A stretch of 64,000 nucleotides of DNA from Streptomyces kaniharaensis (GCF_009569385.1 NZ_WBOF01000005.1:124001-188000), one strand, 5' to 3'; positions 1-8,170 are shown, counted from the stretch's first letter. Made by a program: numbers and translations. Notes: generated by a model not told the origin, from the sequence alone.

Positions 1-1008
1 GCCGAGGAAGCCGCCAGCAAGGCCGAGGCCCGCGTCCAGCAGGCCGAGTCCAAGCTGGAGGAGCTGCGGGCGGAGCAGCAGCGCCGGGAGGCGGCGGCGG
101 AGGCCCGGCACAACGGCAGGTTCCGCCGCGCGATGCGACGGCTGTGGGCGCGCCGGCCGACCCGGCTGGAGATCGTGCTGTGGTGCGGGGTGGCTTACAC
201 CGCCCGGCACGAGCACGACCTCGCGCAGATGGCCGGGGCCGGCGACTACCTGGCCTGGGCACTCGCGATCTGCGTGGACGTGTGGCTGGTGGAGGCCACC
301 CGGGCCAAGGCAAAGGTCGAGACCCGCATCGCGCTCACAGTGGTCACGATGTGCCAGATCGCCAGCCTGCTCGCCTCCCTGCACATGCTCGGCGTCGCGC
401 CGGACGCTAACGGAGAGTGGCAGATCCAGTGGGCACTGGCAGTGCCGCTCGCCATGGTCGTGCCCATCGTGATCTGGCGCGTCCACGAACTCGAAGAGCA
501 CGTCAAGGCCGCGCGTAAGCGTGCTCACGATGAGCGGAACACGCCGGAACCCGCCAGCGGCCCGCTCATCCCGGACACGGTCGGCGCTCACGAAGGCGGC
601 TCCCCACGCCCGCCGGTGAGCGAGTACGAAGCCCCCTCCGCTCACCCGGTCTCGCTTCCCGCACAGGCCGCTCACGGCGCGCGCTCACATGAGCGCGCGA
701 TCTCTGCAGATCAGGAGGGTGGTAGCGCTCACCCTGAGCGGCCGATGCGCGCCCTGGAAAGCGGCGACGCCCACGACGCGCAGGTGCTGAGCGCCAAGGC
801 GCTCTTGATGAAGCGCAAGGCCGCCGTTCGCCCGCTCTACGACGCCCTCCGCACGCGCCCGACCGCGAAGCAGATCTACGCGGTGCTCACCGCCCAGGGT
901 CTGCTGAACGGCACTGAGGAGGGGACGCGCGGCACCTGCCAGCGCGTGCGCGACGCGATCGAGGCCGACGAGCCGGGCCTGCGCCCGCTGAGCGGCGCTC
1001 GCTCTTAG
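1..1008 (+). CDS. Spd-like (DUF2637-like) membrane protein, 5'-truncated by window edge
   Basis: The frame is open from base 1, so the true start lies outside the window; the first internal ATG is at 133. The visible 335 residues begin with an alanine/glutamate-rich coiled coil (about residues 1-40). Four hydrophobic segments follow near 57-66, 83-99, 110-130 and 144-160, then a charged low-complexity linker, and a small helical domain closes the protein. A coiled coil plus a four-helix membrane core is the look of the SpdB/DUF2637 proteins encoded beside TraB on Streptomyces conjugative plasmids, where they help plasmid spread within the recipient mycelium. The family call rests on topology and context, not on a decisive motif. 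TraB itself would lie upstream. Confidence 0.6.
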   Translation, partial: AEEAASKAEARVQQAESKLEELRAEQQRREAAAEARHNGRFRRAMRRLWARRPTRLEIVLWCGVAYTARHEHDLAQMAGAGDYLAWALAICVDVWLVEATRAKAKVETRIALTVVTMCQIASLLASLHMLGVAPDANGEWQIQWALAVPLAMVVPIVIWRVHELEEHVKAARKRAHDERNTPEPASGPLIPDTVGAHEGGSPRPPVSEYEAPSAHPVSLPAQAAHGARSHERAISADQEGGSAHPERPMRALESGDAHDAQVLSAKALLMKRKAAVRPLYDALRTRPTAKQIYAVLTAQGLLNGTEEGTRGTCQRVRDAIEADEPGLRPLSGARS

Positions 1009-1024
1009 TAACCGGAAAACGCTC

Positions 1025-1055
1025 GGCCCCGGGATGAAGGAGACACCCCGGGGCC
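1025..1055 (+). terminator. Hairpin after the Spd-like gene
   Basis: A perfect 9-bp GC stem (1025-1033 with 1047-1055) around a 13-nt loop starts 17 bp after the stop codon. It has no T-run, as is normal for Streptomyces terminators. Confidence 0.55.
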
Positions 1056-1257
1056 AGTCACCCGAAGGTGTGGCGCACCGGTCTCGTCCCCGGTGCGGCC
1101 CCGATTCTTCCGTACCGCTCACCCCGAGCGCACACACCCGCCCGGCCGCTCAGCCCGGGCCCCGCCCCCGCACCGCAGGCCCGGCACCCAGCCGGGCCGG
1201 GCGCCGGGGCGGAGCCGGGGCCGGCCGACCGGCCGAACCCGAGCAAGGAGAAGCACC

Positions 1258-1650
1258 ATGCAGCCCAACTCCGCTACCCCGGGCGCCGTTACGGCGCCCT
1301 CCCGCAAGATCGGCTCCGGCACGTACGTGCTCTACCGCGACATCGACCTCTACCTGACCGGCGACCCGGCTCACACCAAGATCTGCCGCGTCGTCGACGA
1401 CCGTGGCCACGCCCCGGAGGGCCACCTGCTCCTGGTCGAGCTGGAGACGAAGGAGCTCATCTAGTACGCGCCGGTCCTCTACATCCGCCCGTTCGACGCG
1501 GCGGAGTTCATGACCGACATCGACTCCGCGTCCTTGACCCTCGTCGACGAGGGCCTGCTGGTGTCCGCCGCTGCGGCCTGGCTGGTCACTCAGCGTGGCC
1601 GCATCGAGGGTGCCGGACAGGGGATGGAAGCACTGCCCGCCACGGCCTGA
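1258..1650 (+). pseudogene. Hypothetical protein interrupted by an in-frame amber codon
   Basis: An ATG at 1258 sits 7 bases after a good AAGGAG site. The frame runs 68 codons to TAG at 1462, then continues open with the same codon bias to TGA at 1648, for 131 codons in all. The second part (from YAPVLYIRPFDAAEFMTDID) reads as ordinary coding sequence and has no start or RBS of its own. I therefore read this as one small gene with a nonsense mutation, although readthrough or a sequencing error cannot be excluded. The last 100 bases are duplicated immediately downstream. I do not recognise the family. Confidence 0.5.
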
Positions 1651-1870
1651 CTTGGCGTGGCAGGCCCCCTTCGGGGGCGGCCCGCCACCCGCCGGCACCC
1701 GGCCCCGCGAGGGTCTGCTGGTGTCCGCCGCTGCGGCCTGGCTGGTCACTCAGCGTGGCCGCATCGAGGGTGCCGGACAGGGGATGGAAACACTGCCCGC
1801 CACGGCCTGACTGTCGCTCGCGGACCTCCCTCGGGACCAGCCCGCCACCCGCCGGCACCCGGCCCCGCGA
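1551..1870 (+). repeat. Two tandem 160-bp repeats covering the 3' end of the 1258 gene
   Basis: Bases 1551-1650 recur at 1711-1810 with 2 differences, and 1681-1710 recur identically at 1841-1870. The 30 bases between these blocks (1651-1680 against 1811-1840) are unrelated. Each unit ends with the coding 3' end of the upstream gene including its TGA. In copy 1 the divergent 30-mer contains a GCCCCC/GGGGGC stem-loop. Confidence 0.85.
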
Positions 1871-1896
1871 GGTCCAGGTGCCAGCCCTCCTAGCGC

Positions 1897-2067
1897 CGAG
1901 CAGGCGGCCCCGAGGCCTGCCTGCTCGACCTGCTAAACCACAGGTCAGTAGCTAGATGTGGCTGCTCTGTGGCTGCTCGGAGGCTGCTCTCGACCTCCCC
2001 CGCCACCGGCAACGGAGCAGCCGGGAAGCAGGCCCAGAGCAGCCTCAGAGCAGCCCGTCGAGCAGAG
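1897..2067. repeat. Helically phased GGCTGCTC/GAGCAGCC array, candidate clt or origin
   Basis: The 8-mer GGCTGCTC starts at 1960, 1971 and 1982, exactly 11 bp apart. Its reverse complement follows at 2015, 2037 and 2048, with a degenerate copy near 2025 and a partial one at 2060, again in steps of about 11 bp. A 9-bp inverted repeat of the related core (1897-1905/1919-1927) precedes it. The 1871-2231 stretch has no convincing gene. TraB translocases of Streptomyces plasmids bind repeated 8-bp motifs in the non-coding clt locus near the tra-spd genes. The Spd-like gene just upstream makes a clt-type role plausible, but a replication origin or partition site would look similar. Confidence 0.55.
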
Positions 2068-2231
2068 ACCGGCCCTCCGGTGAACGCCATCTGCCGACTG
2101 CCGGCCAGCCGCCGGGCACCCGAACCGGCCAGGCCAAGACAACTCCGCAGAGTCATCGGACGCTGGGCGGTCGACCAGCCCCCACCGTCCTCTTTCCGGT
2201 GCCCGCAGGGATGGAAGGAAGAACCCCTTCG

Positions 2232-2648
2232 GTGAACCCGATTCGTCGCCTGCAGCGGCGCCGTGCACAGCGCCGTGAAGACGCACTTCTCTCACGTTCC
2301 GTCACCTGCCGGGCCGACGGCCGATACCGGCCGGAAGCCGTGATCCACTGCTCCGCCGTCCGCTGGCGGGTGATCGTCGAGGCCTTCCGTGGGGACTTCG
2401 CCATCCTCGGCCGGATCTACGAGCCGGACGGCACCCCCATCCCGGGATACGGGCCGCTGCCTGTGCTGCGCCGGACCATGCACCGCCTCGCCGCCGAGGA
2501 CGGTGCGCGGGTGCGCGTCGACCTCGGTCCGGCGGAGATGGGCATCCTCGTGCACATCGCCCGGACGGTCGGCGACGAAGCGCTCCTTGCGGCGCTCCGA
2601 AGCGCCGTCGCCAGTAGCGCCTTCCCCCTGTGGATCGCCCTCGACTGA
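2232..2648 (+). CDS. Hypothetical protein (138 aa)
   Basis: I chose the GTG at 2232 because a GGAAGGAAG Shine-Dalgarno sequence lies about 10 bases upstream; an ATG at 2211 is in frame but has no site. The frame extends back to 1956 but crosses the repeat array there with poor codon bias. The product has an arginine-rich N-terminus followed by an alpha/beta-looking globular part (AVRWRVIVEAFRGDFAILGR). No known domain, signal peptide or membrane segment is visible. It is the first of a string of short plasmid-type genes on this strand. Confidence 0.6.
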   Translation: MNPIRRLQRRRAQRREDALLSRSVTCRADGRYRPEAVIHCSAVRWRVIVEAFRGDFAILGRIYEPDGTPIPGYGPLPVLRRTMHRLAAEDGARVRVDLGPAEMGILVHIARTVGDEALLAALRSAVASSAFPLWIALD

Positions 2649-2826
2649 CCGGGCCCGCCCGGCGCCCGTCCCCTCGGGCGCCCCCTTGCGGGACGCGATC
2701 CTCCCCGCTACCCGGGGCCGGCGAAGCGACCGCTTCCCGCCCCGGGACTCCGCCGGTGGTGCCCTCTCGGTACCACCACTCCGCAGCACCCCACCCCCTC
2801 TTTCACCTCTCACAGGAGAGATCGCC

Positions 2827-3222
2827 ATGCGCGACTGGAACACCCCCGACCACCACGTTGCCGACACCGAGCGCGGCACCCTCCGCTTCACCGACGGCAC
2901 GCAGCTGGTGATCGCCGACTGGCAGGTGACCGAAGAAGCACCCGACCGTGACGGCCTCGTCCGCACCTCGATCCGCGGCTGGCTCACTAACGGCTCCGGC
3001 TCCGGCCGGCTCGACGATCCCTACACCAAGCCCATCAAGGCCGGTCCCGCCCGCCTCGTCACCACCGAACTGCGCGGCCGCGAGCCCGTTCGGGACCGCG
3101 ACGTCCACATCGGCTACCACCACCCGGGCAAGCCCCACCCGAACACCTGGGACCACGTGGGCTGCCTCGTCACCGTCGCCTGGAACGATCGCCTCCCGGA
3201 CAGCCCTGGGGCCCGTGGCTGA
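2827..3222 (+). CDS. Hypothetical protein (131 aa)
   Basis: The ATG at 2827 has an AGGAG site 8 bases upstream. The protein is predicted beta-rich, with many short polar strands (GTLRFTDGTQLVIADWQV) and a DHVGCLVTVAW core. I do not recognise it. It lies between unknown genes on the same strand with gaps of about 180-210 bp that hold no other ORF of good bias. Confidence 0.6.
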   Translation: MRDWNTPDHHVADTERGTLRFTDGTQLVIADWQVTEEAPDRDGLVRTSIRGWLTNGSGSGRLDDPYTKPIKAGPARLVTTELRGREPVRDRDVHIGYHHPGKPHPNTWDHVGCLVTVAWNDRLPDSPGARG

Positions 3223-3432
3223 GCCGCACAACCGGCTCCGACCCGCCCTGCCCGCCGCCTCTGGGGGCCGCAGGCAGGGACCGTCTCTCGAACGGGACAC
3301 CACCGACGATCTCGCCCGCCCCTGGTGACAGGAGCACCGTGCGCCCGCCACACCCGCAGAGGGTGCGGCGGGCGCACGTGCTCTGCGGCGACGGCCGCCG
3401 ACCGGGCGTGCACCACATCACGAGGAGCACCC

Positions 3433-4077
3433 TTGAACACCGAGACCAAGACCGCCGGCGACCGCGACGAGGCCGCCGCGGCCGTCCTGACGGGCAGCCA
3501 CGAGAAGCGTGGGGCCCGCGGCGTGGCCGCAACCGCTGGCACCGCGCAGCAGGCCGAGGAGGACAACCGCCCCGGCTGGGTGACCCTGCCCCCGGCCCGC
3601 AGCGGCGCTTCGCGGGTGCTGCACCTGCCCGACTTGCCGTCGACCTACACGATGGCGGTGGACTTCGACGGGGTCCTGCACCGGACGGACCACCGCGGCT
3701 GGATGGGGGGCGAGGTCTACGGCGACCCGGTCCCCGGCTCCATGGAAGCGCTCCAGGAGCTGATCCAGGATTACTGCATTTTCGTGCTGACAGCGAGGGG
3801 CAGGCGGTTTCACCAGGCCGTCGCGGAGTTCGTCACCCTGCACTCCGGCATCCGCACGGTGGTCGACGACTATCGGCCCGACCAGGAGTACTGGCTGGTG
3901 CCCGGGACCATCCTGGTGACGAACCGAAAGTTCGGCTCGGCCGGACTCATCGACGACAAGGCCGTGGAGTTCAGGGGGAACTGGGCGAAGACCCATGCCC
4001 GGGTCCGGCACCCGGAAGGGGTCGGTGCGTCCCGCCTGGCCGTGCTGCGGCAGCACTTCCCAAAGACGCCCTGGTGA
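3433..4077 (+). CDS. HAD-superfamily phosphatase-like protein
   Basis: The start is TTG at 3433, with GAGGAG 6 bases upstream and no better in-frame choice. The 214-aa product has a disordered 50-residue N-terminus and then HAD motifs: motif I VDFDG (76-80) carrying the two aspartates, motif II FVLTAR (118-122), a lysine at 166 and motif IV LIDDKA (172-177). This size and absence of a large cap fit a small hydrolase of the polynucleotide-phosphatase/nucleotidase type. The substrate cannot be inferred. A small membrane-protein gene overlaps its stop (GTGA), suggesting translational coupling. Confidence 0.8.
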   Translation: MNTETKTAGDRDEAAAAVLTGSHEKRGARGVAATAGTAQQAEEDNRPGWVTLPPARSGASRVLHLPDLPSTYTMAVDFDGVLHRTDHRGWMGGEVYGDPVPGSMEALQELIQDYCIFVLTARGRRFHQAVAEFVTLHSGIRTVVDDYRPDQEYWLVPGTILVTNRKFGSAGLIDDKAVEFRGNWAKTHARVRHPEGVGASRLAVLRQHFPKTPW

Positions 4078-4307
4078 GGGTCCCCTGCCACCTGATCGCG
4101 GGCGCCTCCCAGGCTGGGCCCGCCGTGACCAGGTTCTGGTCGGCGGCCCCGGCGGCGGCACAGCTGGCCCACTGCTGCGGGTGCCCGCAGGCCGGCATCG
4201 CGGGAGCCCTCGCCGTACTGCTGGTCGCCGCCGGTGCGCTGATGCACCGTCCGCAGACCGACACGGTGTCCTACGCCGGCTTCGACCAGCCCGGCCCGCC
4301 CTCGTAA
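4074..4307 (+). CDS. Small putative membrane protein (77 aa)
   Basis: GTG at 4074 overlaps the stop of the HAD gene (GTGA). The product has one clear hydrophobic helix (AGIAGALAVLLVAAGAL, about residues 43-59) preceded by a CCGC motif. No RBS is needed if it is coupled to the upstream gene. A second GTG at 4125 is in frame. Function unknown. Confidence 0.5.
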   Translation: MRVPCHLIAGASQAGPAVTRFWSAAPAAAQLAHCCGCPQAGIAGALAVLLVAAGALMHRPQTDTVSYAGFDQPGPPS

Positions 4308-4417
4308 CAGGGCCCGCCCGTGTCCCGGCCGCTCGCCCCGCTTGGGACGCGGGTGCGCCGACGCTTCCGGCAGGCGTCCGCCTGGCTTCGCGTGGCGGAC
4401 CGGCGCGACCCTCGAAG

Positions 4418-4464
4418 GCATTGTCCGAGTATGCATTCTCTGGACATGCATACCCTGACAATGC
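4418..4464. promoter_or_regulatory. Operator-like inverted repeat O1 (ATGCATAC core)
   Basis: The left arm 4418-4436 and right arm 4446-4464 are reverse complements at 16 of 19 positions, with the three mismatches in the middle, separated by 9 bp. The arm contains ATGCATAC, and a further ATGCATAC starts at 4461. The site lies 49 bp upstream of the ATG at 4513. It shares core and 9-bp spacing with the site at 4860-4894, so both probably bind the same dimeric regulator. Confidence 0.65.
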
Positions 4465-4512
4465 ATACTTGGCGAGGCGGGAACACCTCCCGCTCCACCG
4501 GAGGGAACGATC

Positions 4513-4821
4513 ATGGGCATCCACTGGGGCGAATACACCGGACACCGCAGCTGCCGCACCACCCAGCAGCTCGCCACGCGGCTTCGCCTGGCCGGCGTCG
4601 GCGACACCGCCACCATCCGGACGTTCCTAACCGCCCTTGACGGTGACTACCGCGACGCCCTCACCTTCACGCCGAGCCAGGCCGAGCAGATCAAGTACGC
4701 GCTGCACCTGGCCGTACGCCGGATGCGCTGGTTCACCCTCCCGGGCTGGAGGCGCCTGGCCATCCTGCTCGCGAACGACGCCGAACACGCCGCCCACAAC
4801 GGCGGCTGGACCATCGAGTGA
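4513..4821 (+). CDS. Hypothetical protein (102 aa)
   Basis: The ATG at 4513 follows GGAGGG by 7 bases. The product is soluble, mostly helical and ends with an amphipathic stretch (YALHLAVRRMRWFTLPGWRRLAILLANDAEHAAHNGGW). It resembles the many short accessory proteins of Streptomyces plasmids of the DUF7739 type, but the assignment is uncertain. It is preceded by operator O1 and followed by O2 and the small DNA-binding-type gene at 4920. Confidence 0.6.
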   Translation: MGIHWGEYTGHRSCRTTQQLATRLRLAGVGDTATIRTFLTALDGDYRDALTFTPSQAEQIKYALHLAVRRMRWFTLPGWRRLAILLANDAEHAAHNGGWTIE

Positions 4822-4859
4822 CCACCACGGCGCCCGCGTCGGCCGGCGACAAGGCAGAC

Positions 4860-4894
4860 TGCGGGTATGCATCCAACCGGAATGCACACCCGCA
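4860..4894. promoter_or_regulatory. Operator-like inverted repeat O2 (ATGCATACCC core)
   Basis: The 13-bp arms 4860-4872 and 4882-4894 match at 12 of 13 positions with a 9-bp spacer, 25 bp before the start codon of the next gene. The same half-site and spacer as O1 indicate a common regulator. Confidence 0.65.
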
Positions 4895-4919
4895 GTCACC
4901 CGACCGCCAGGAGCACCTC

Positions 4920-5171
4920 ATGGTCCAACCCGACAAGGAAACCCGAGCCGACGGCCGCAGGCTCATCGCCGAGCTCAAAAAGCAGCGCGACCAGATCCAC
5001 AAGGACGCCGACGACGCCAAGGCCGACGCCGACGCCGCGATGTGGCGCGGCATCGACGAGGTGATCCGAAGCGGCAAGGCCATGCAGGTCGACGCCGTCA
5101 AGGAGACCGGCTACACCCGCGACCACGTCCTCAAGAAGACCAAGCAGTACCGCGACACCGGCGAGGCCTGA
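4920..5171 (+). CDS. Small coiled-coil protein with HTH-like C-terminus (83 aa)
   Basis: ATG 4920 follows an AGGAG site by 8 bases. Residues 5-45 form a charged heptad-like helix rich in Asp, Lys and Ala. Residues 46-80 (DEVIRSGKAMQVDAVKETGY then TRDHVLKK) read like a helix-turn-helix. A small dimeric DNA-binding protein placed directly behind operator O2 is the obvious candidate to bind O1 and O2 and control itself and the 4513 gene. The link is inferred from position only. Confidence 0.55.
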   Translation: MVQPDKETRADGRRLIAELKKQRDQIHKDADDAKADADAAMWRGIDEVIRSGKAMQVDAVKETGYTRDHVLKKTKQYRDTGEA

Positions 5172-5450
5172 CCTCGCCCGCGCGTCCACCGGCACCGGCC
5201 GGCACGGGCTCAAGACCCAGGACGCGCGCCATCCGGGACACCAAACCCGGAGAAGCCTCGGGAGGAAACCGCGAGCCCCGCTCCGGCCCCCGGCCTCGGC
5301 TCCATTCTCTCTGCGCACCCGCGCATCCAGTCCCGACCGGACTCCGCCAGCCGCTCACGAAGACACCACACCGTGACACGGCCGGGAGCCGTGTCCGGCG
5401 AACTCCCCGGCGAACGCCACCCACCACGCTCCATCAGCCTGGAGGACCCC

Positions 5451-5672
5451 ATGAAACGTCTTGCCCTGATGCTGGCCGGCACCGTGCTCGCCGGCGCCGT
5501 CGCCACCGGCTGCGGGCCGGCAACCTACCGGCCCGCGAACCCGGCCCCAGTACCGCACCGGCCCTCGCCGCCGCCCAGCGCCACCGGAACCGGCGTGAAC
5601 CTCAGCAAGACACCCGCCCCGCCCGCCGGACAGGCCAAGCCGTCCACCCCGGCCCGAAACGGCGGCCGATGA
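5451..5672 (+). CDS. Small proline-rich lipoprotein (73 aa)
   Basis: ATG 5451 follows GGAGG by 5 bases. The N-terminus (MKRLALMLAGTVLAGAVATGC) is a lipoprotein signal peptide with the acceptor Cys at residue 21 and a slightly atypical box (ATGC). The mature part is Pro/Ala/Thr-rich and probably unfolded. Its stop overlaps the next start (ATGA), so it is co-translated with the membrane protein at 5669 and may act with it at the cell envelope, for example in plasmid spread. Function unproven. Confidence 0.7.
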   Translation: MKRLALMLAGTVLAGAVATGCGPATYRPANPAPVPHRPSPPPSATGTGVNLSKTPAPPAGQAKPSTPARNGGR

Positions 5673-6010
5673 GCAGCCCCGAAGGCGGGAATCCCGACAC
5701 CCGCCCGCACCAGCGGGTGCGGCGCGTCCTGCGCTGGTCCGCCTGGTGCCTGCTGGTGCCGACCGCCGCCGGGCTGCTGTACGCCACGTTGCGCGCCGAG
5801 TGGCAGCTGCTCAACGGTCCCTTCGGGCACAAGGTCCTCCTCGTGGCGGTCCTCGGCGGGTGGCTGCTGGTTCGTCAGCTCGCCCGCGCCGGTGAGCTCT
5901 CGCCCGGGCTGACCCGGGTCGCACGGAGCTGGGTCCCGCCGTCCATGCTCCTGGTCGCCCTTGCCGATTGCCTCGCGTGGCCGCACGGTCTGATCACCCA
6001 TCTCTTCTGA
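5669..6010 (+). CDS. Membrane protein (113 aa, three hydrophobic segments)
   Basis: ATG 5669 overlaps the lipoprotein stop by ATGA. After an arginine-rich cytoplasmic start the protein has hydrophobic stretches near 24-43 (AWCLLVPTAAGLLYATL), 54-70 (VLLVAVLGGWLLV) and 90-105 (PPSMLLVALADCLAW). Family unknown. The pairing with a lipoprotein recalls small Spd-type gene pairs, though this is only contextual. Confidence 0.65.
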   Translation: MSSPEGGNPDTRPHQRVRRVLRWSAWCLLVPTAAGLLYATLRAEWQLLNGPFGHKVLLVAVLGGWLLVRQLARAGELSPGLTRVARSWVPPSMLLVALADCLAWPHGLITHLF

Positions 6011-6255
6011 CCTGTTGAAGTCCCCGCCCCGGACCGGTGAGCAACCACGTCCCGAACGCGCTGTGTGCCACCGGTCCCGGAACGGCCGCGGTAAAGGCCG
6101 CCGCCAGCAGCACGACGGTCGGGCATGACGGCCGTGCCGCCTGCTTCGCCGTTCCTCGGCCGGCCCGCTCACGAACACGAAACCGTTCGACAACCCGCGC
6201 CCCCGCTCCGGCACCGCGTCGGACCCGCCCGCGCGGCCGAAACGGCGCCTACTGC

Positions 6256-6363
6256 ATGTGCAACGCGGCCGACCAGGCCCAGCCCGACCTCGCCCGTGCC
6301 GAGGCCGCGAAGGCCTCCGAGGACCTGATCGCCCTCGTGGCCGGCTGCCTCAGCCCTCCCTGA
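6256..6363 (+). CDS. Possible very small protein (35 aa)
   Basis: ATG 6256 opens a 35-codon frame with high third-position G/C encoding an acidic/alanine helix (ADQAQPDLARAEAAKASEDL). No clear RBS is visible, and the frame could instead start at GTG 6037 with an unlikely arginine-rich extension. Weak candidate. Confidence 0.25.
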   Translation: MCNAADQAQPDLARAEAAKASEDLIALVAGCLSPP

Positions 6364-6427
6364 CCAACTCGCCGTCGTCGCGGTGCCAGTTCCGTGCACC
6401 GCGTCGACGGCCCGACCCGGAGACCCC

Positions 6428-6628
6428 ATGGCCGACACCCCGCACGACCTCAGCCTCACGGACCTGGACTATGCCGCCACCAGGCGCGATCTCGCGGACT
6501 ACCTGCTCCACCAGGCACTGATCTGGGACGCGGCGCCGCACGACCGCCTCGAACGCAAGGTAAGCGCGGCCGACCGGCGGGCCCTGGCCCCAGTGGACCG
6601 GGCCCTGTGGCCGCCGGCCCGCACCTGA
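6428..6628 (+). CDS. Hypothetical protein (66 aa)
   Basis: ATG 6428 lies just downstream of GGAGA. The product is a short helical acidic/basic protein (DLSLTDLDYAATRRDLADYL). No recognisable domain. It lies 71 bp ahead of the kinase-like gene and could be in the same transcript. Confidence 0.5.
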   Translation: MADTPHDLSLTDLDYAATRRDLADYLLHQALIWDAAPHDRLERKVSAADRRALAPVDRALWPPART

Positions 6629-6699
6629 CCCGCCGCCGCCCCACGACGCGAAACCCCTCCCCGCACACCCGGTACCACCGACACGGCCAGGAGGCCCCC

Positions 6700-7635
6700 A
6701 TGGACCCGACCACCGCCCGCGCCACCACGCAGCCCAGCGACGAAGGCCAGCCTGACAACCACCCGGACATCCCGGACCACTTCGCGGTGAGCGACGCGAC
6801 TGCCCGAACTCTGGCCGAGCTTGACCTGCCCAACCCGTGCCTGCTGGTGCTCATCGGCGTTCCCGGCGCGGGCAAGTCGGCCCTCGCCGAGGCATTCGGC
6901 CCGGACGACGTCCTGAGCTCCGATCAGCTGAGGGGCCTGGCGACGGGCGACCGCGCGGACCAGAGTGTCAGCACTCTCGTCTGGGAGGTCCTGCTCACCT
7001 TGCTGGGGTCGCGGTTGGCCCTGCGTCGCAGCGCAGTAATCGACGCCACGAACGCGGAGCAGCAGTTCCGCCAGCCCCTCCTCGCCCTGGCCGAGCAGCA
7101 CCGAGTTCCCGCAGTGGCTCTCGTCGTGGACACGAGCCTCGACGTCGCGCTGGCCCGTAACTCTGCCCGGCCGCCCGGCCTGCGGGTGCCCGACGACTTC
7201 ATCCGCGACCAGTACGCACAGATCCTCGCCGACCTGCCGGGCCTGCAAGGCGAGGGCTTCGCCGACGTCCTGCACACGCACCGGCTGCCGCTGATCGCCA
7301 GCCTCCTGCGCCGCCAGCGCGAGCGCGAGGAGCAGCACGCCGGAGTCGAGGCCGAGGCCCGCGTCCTTTTCGGTGAGCCGGTCGCACGGCTGTTCACGTG
7401 GGATCCGCCCCTTCACAACGGCAGCATCTACGGCACTTTCCCCGGCCCGGGCGGAGCCGTCACCATCAGCTACACCCCGGGCGCCAGCCCCTGGGGCGGC
7501 TTCGAGGCCGAGACCGTCTGTCCGCACTGCGCGGCCAGCACGTGGACGACGGTGTCCAACGCCGCCGGCCTGCAGGCCGTAACCGACAGCGCCGCGACCG
7601 CCGAGCGCAGCTGCTGGCGCTGCACCGCCCTCTGA
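6700..7635 (+). CDS. PNK/Zeta-type P-loop kinase with C-terminal zinc motif
   Basis: ATG 6700 follows GGAGG. The 311-aa protein carries Walker A GVPGAGKS (53-60), SSDQLR (73-78) after strand 2, VIDATNA (113-119), and the RN..R lid region: the order seen in AAA_33/polynucleotide-kinase P-loop proteins that phosphorylate RNA or DNA 5' ends or small substrates. The last 40 residues hold two CxxC pairs (C274/C277 and C305/C308) forming a probable zinc knuckle, which is unusual in this family and may bind nucleic acid. There is no ligase or phosphatase domain on the same chain; the HAD gene at 3433 is a conceivable phosphatase partner. Confidence 0.75.
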   Translation: MDPTTARATTQPSDEGQPDNHPDIPDHFAVSDATARTLAELDLPNPCLLVLIGVPGAGKSALAEAFGPDDVLSSDQLRGLATGDRADQSVSTLVWEVLLTLLGSRLALRRSAVIDATNAEQQFRQPLLALAEQHRVPAVALVVDTSLDVALARNSARPPGLRVPDDFIRDQYAQILADLPGLQGEGFADVLHTHRLPLIASLLRRQREREEQHAGVEAEARVLFGEPVARLFTWDPPLHNGSIYGTFPGPGGAVTISYTPGASPWGGFEAETVCPHCAASTWTTVSNAAGLQAVTDSAATAERSCWRCTAL

Positions 7636-7772
7636 CCAGAGCGCCATCCGCGATCCCACCGCACCGGGCAGCCACACCCACTGCGGGCACCGGCGGCACG
7701 AATTCCGCCGGCGCCCACGCTGCCGACCAGGCGCCCGGTGCGGGCCCCGACCCAGCTACGGAGCCCCCCGAG

Positions 7773-8108
7773 ATGACCGACCAGCCCGACCTCGCCGCGC
7801 TGCGAGCAGCCGCCCACCACGAGATCCAGAGCGCCGCCCGCCGACCGCTGCCCGGCACCTGGCGCACGGTCCGCTTCGACGGCCTGACCGCAATCGCGCC
7901 CACCTGCACCACCGACCACCGCGGCCGCACCCCGATCCTCCCCACCGTCGAGGGAATCTACGACTGCTGCCCCCAGCCGTGGATCCGCGTCGGCTACCCC
8001 GCCGTCACCCAGCTGCTCCTCGCGCTGCTGAACCCGGACGGCCGGGTCACGGAGCGGAGCCCCCACACGGGCCCGCTCAGCGACGACCCCACCGGCATCT
8101 GGACCTGA
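7773..8108 (+). CDS. Hypothetical protein (111 aa)
   Basis: ATG 7773 has only a weak upstream GAG. The frame is open far upstream, so the start is uncertain. The product contains paired cysteines (TCTTD, YDCCPQPW) and a helical C-terminal half. It may be a small metal-binding protein, but I do not recognise it. Confidence 0.5.
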   Translation: MTDQPDLAALRAAAHHEIQSAARRPLPGTWRTVRFDGLTAIAPTCTTDHRGRTPILPTVEGIYDCCPQPWIRVGYPAVTQLLLALLNPDGRVTERSPHTGPLSDDPTGIWT

Positions 8109-8170
8109 GCGCCCGAAGCACGCCCCGGGCGCGGCCGATGCCCGGCTGCGCCGCCCGACCCCCTTCCGGG

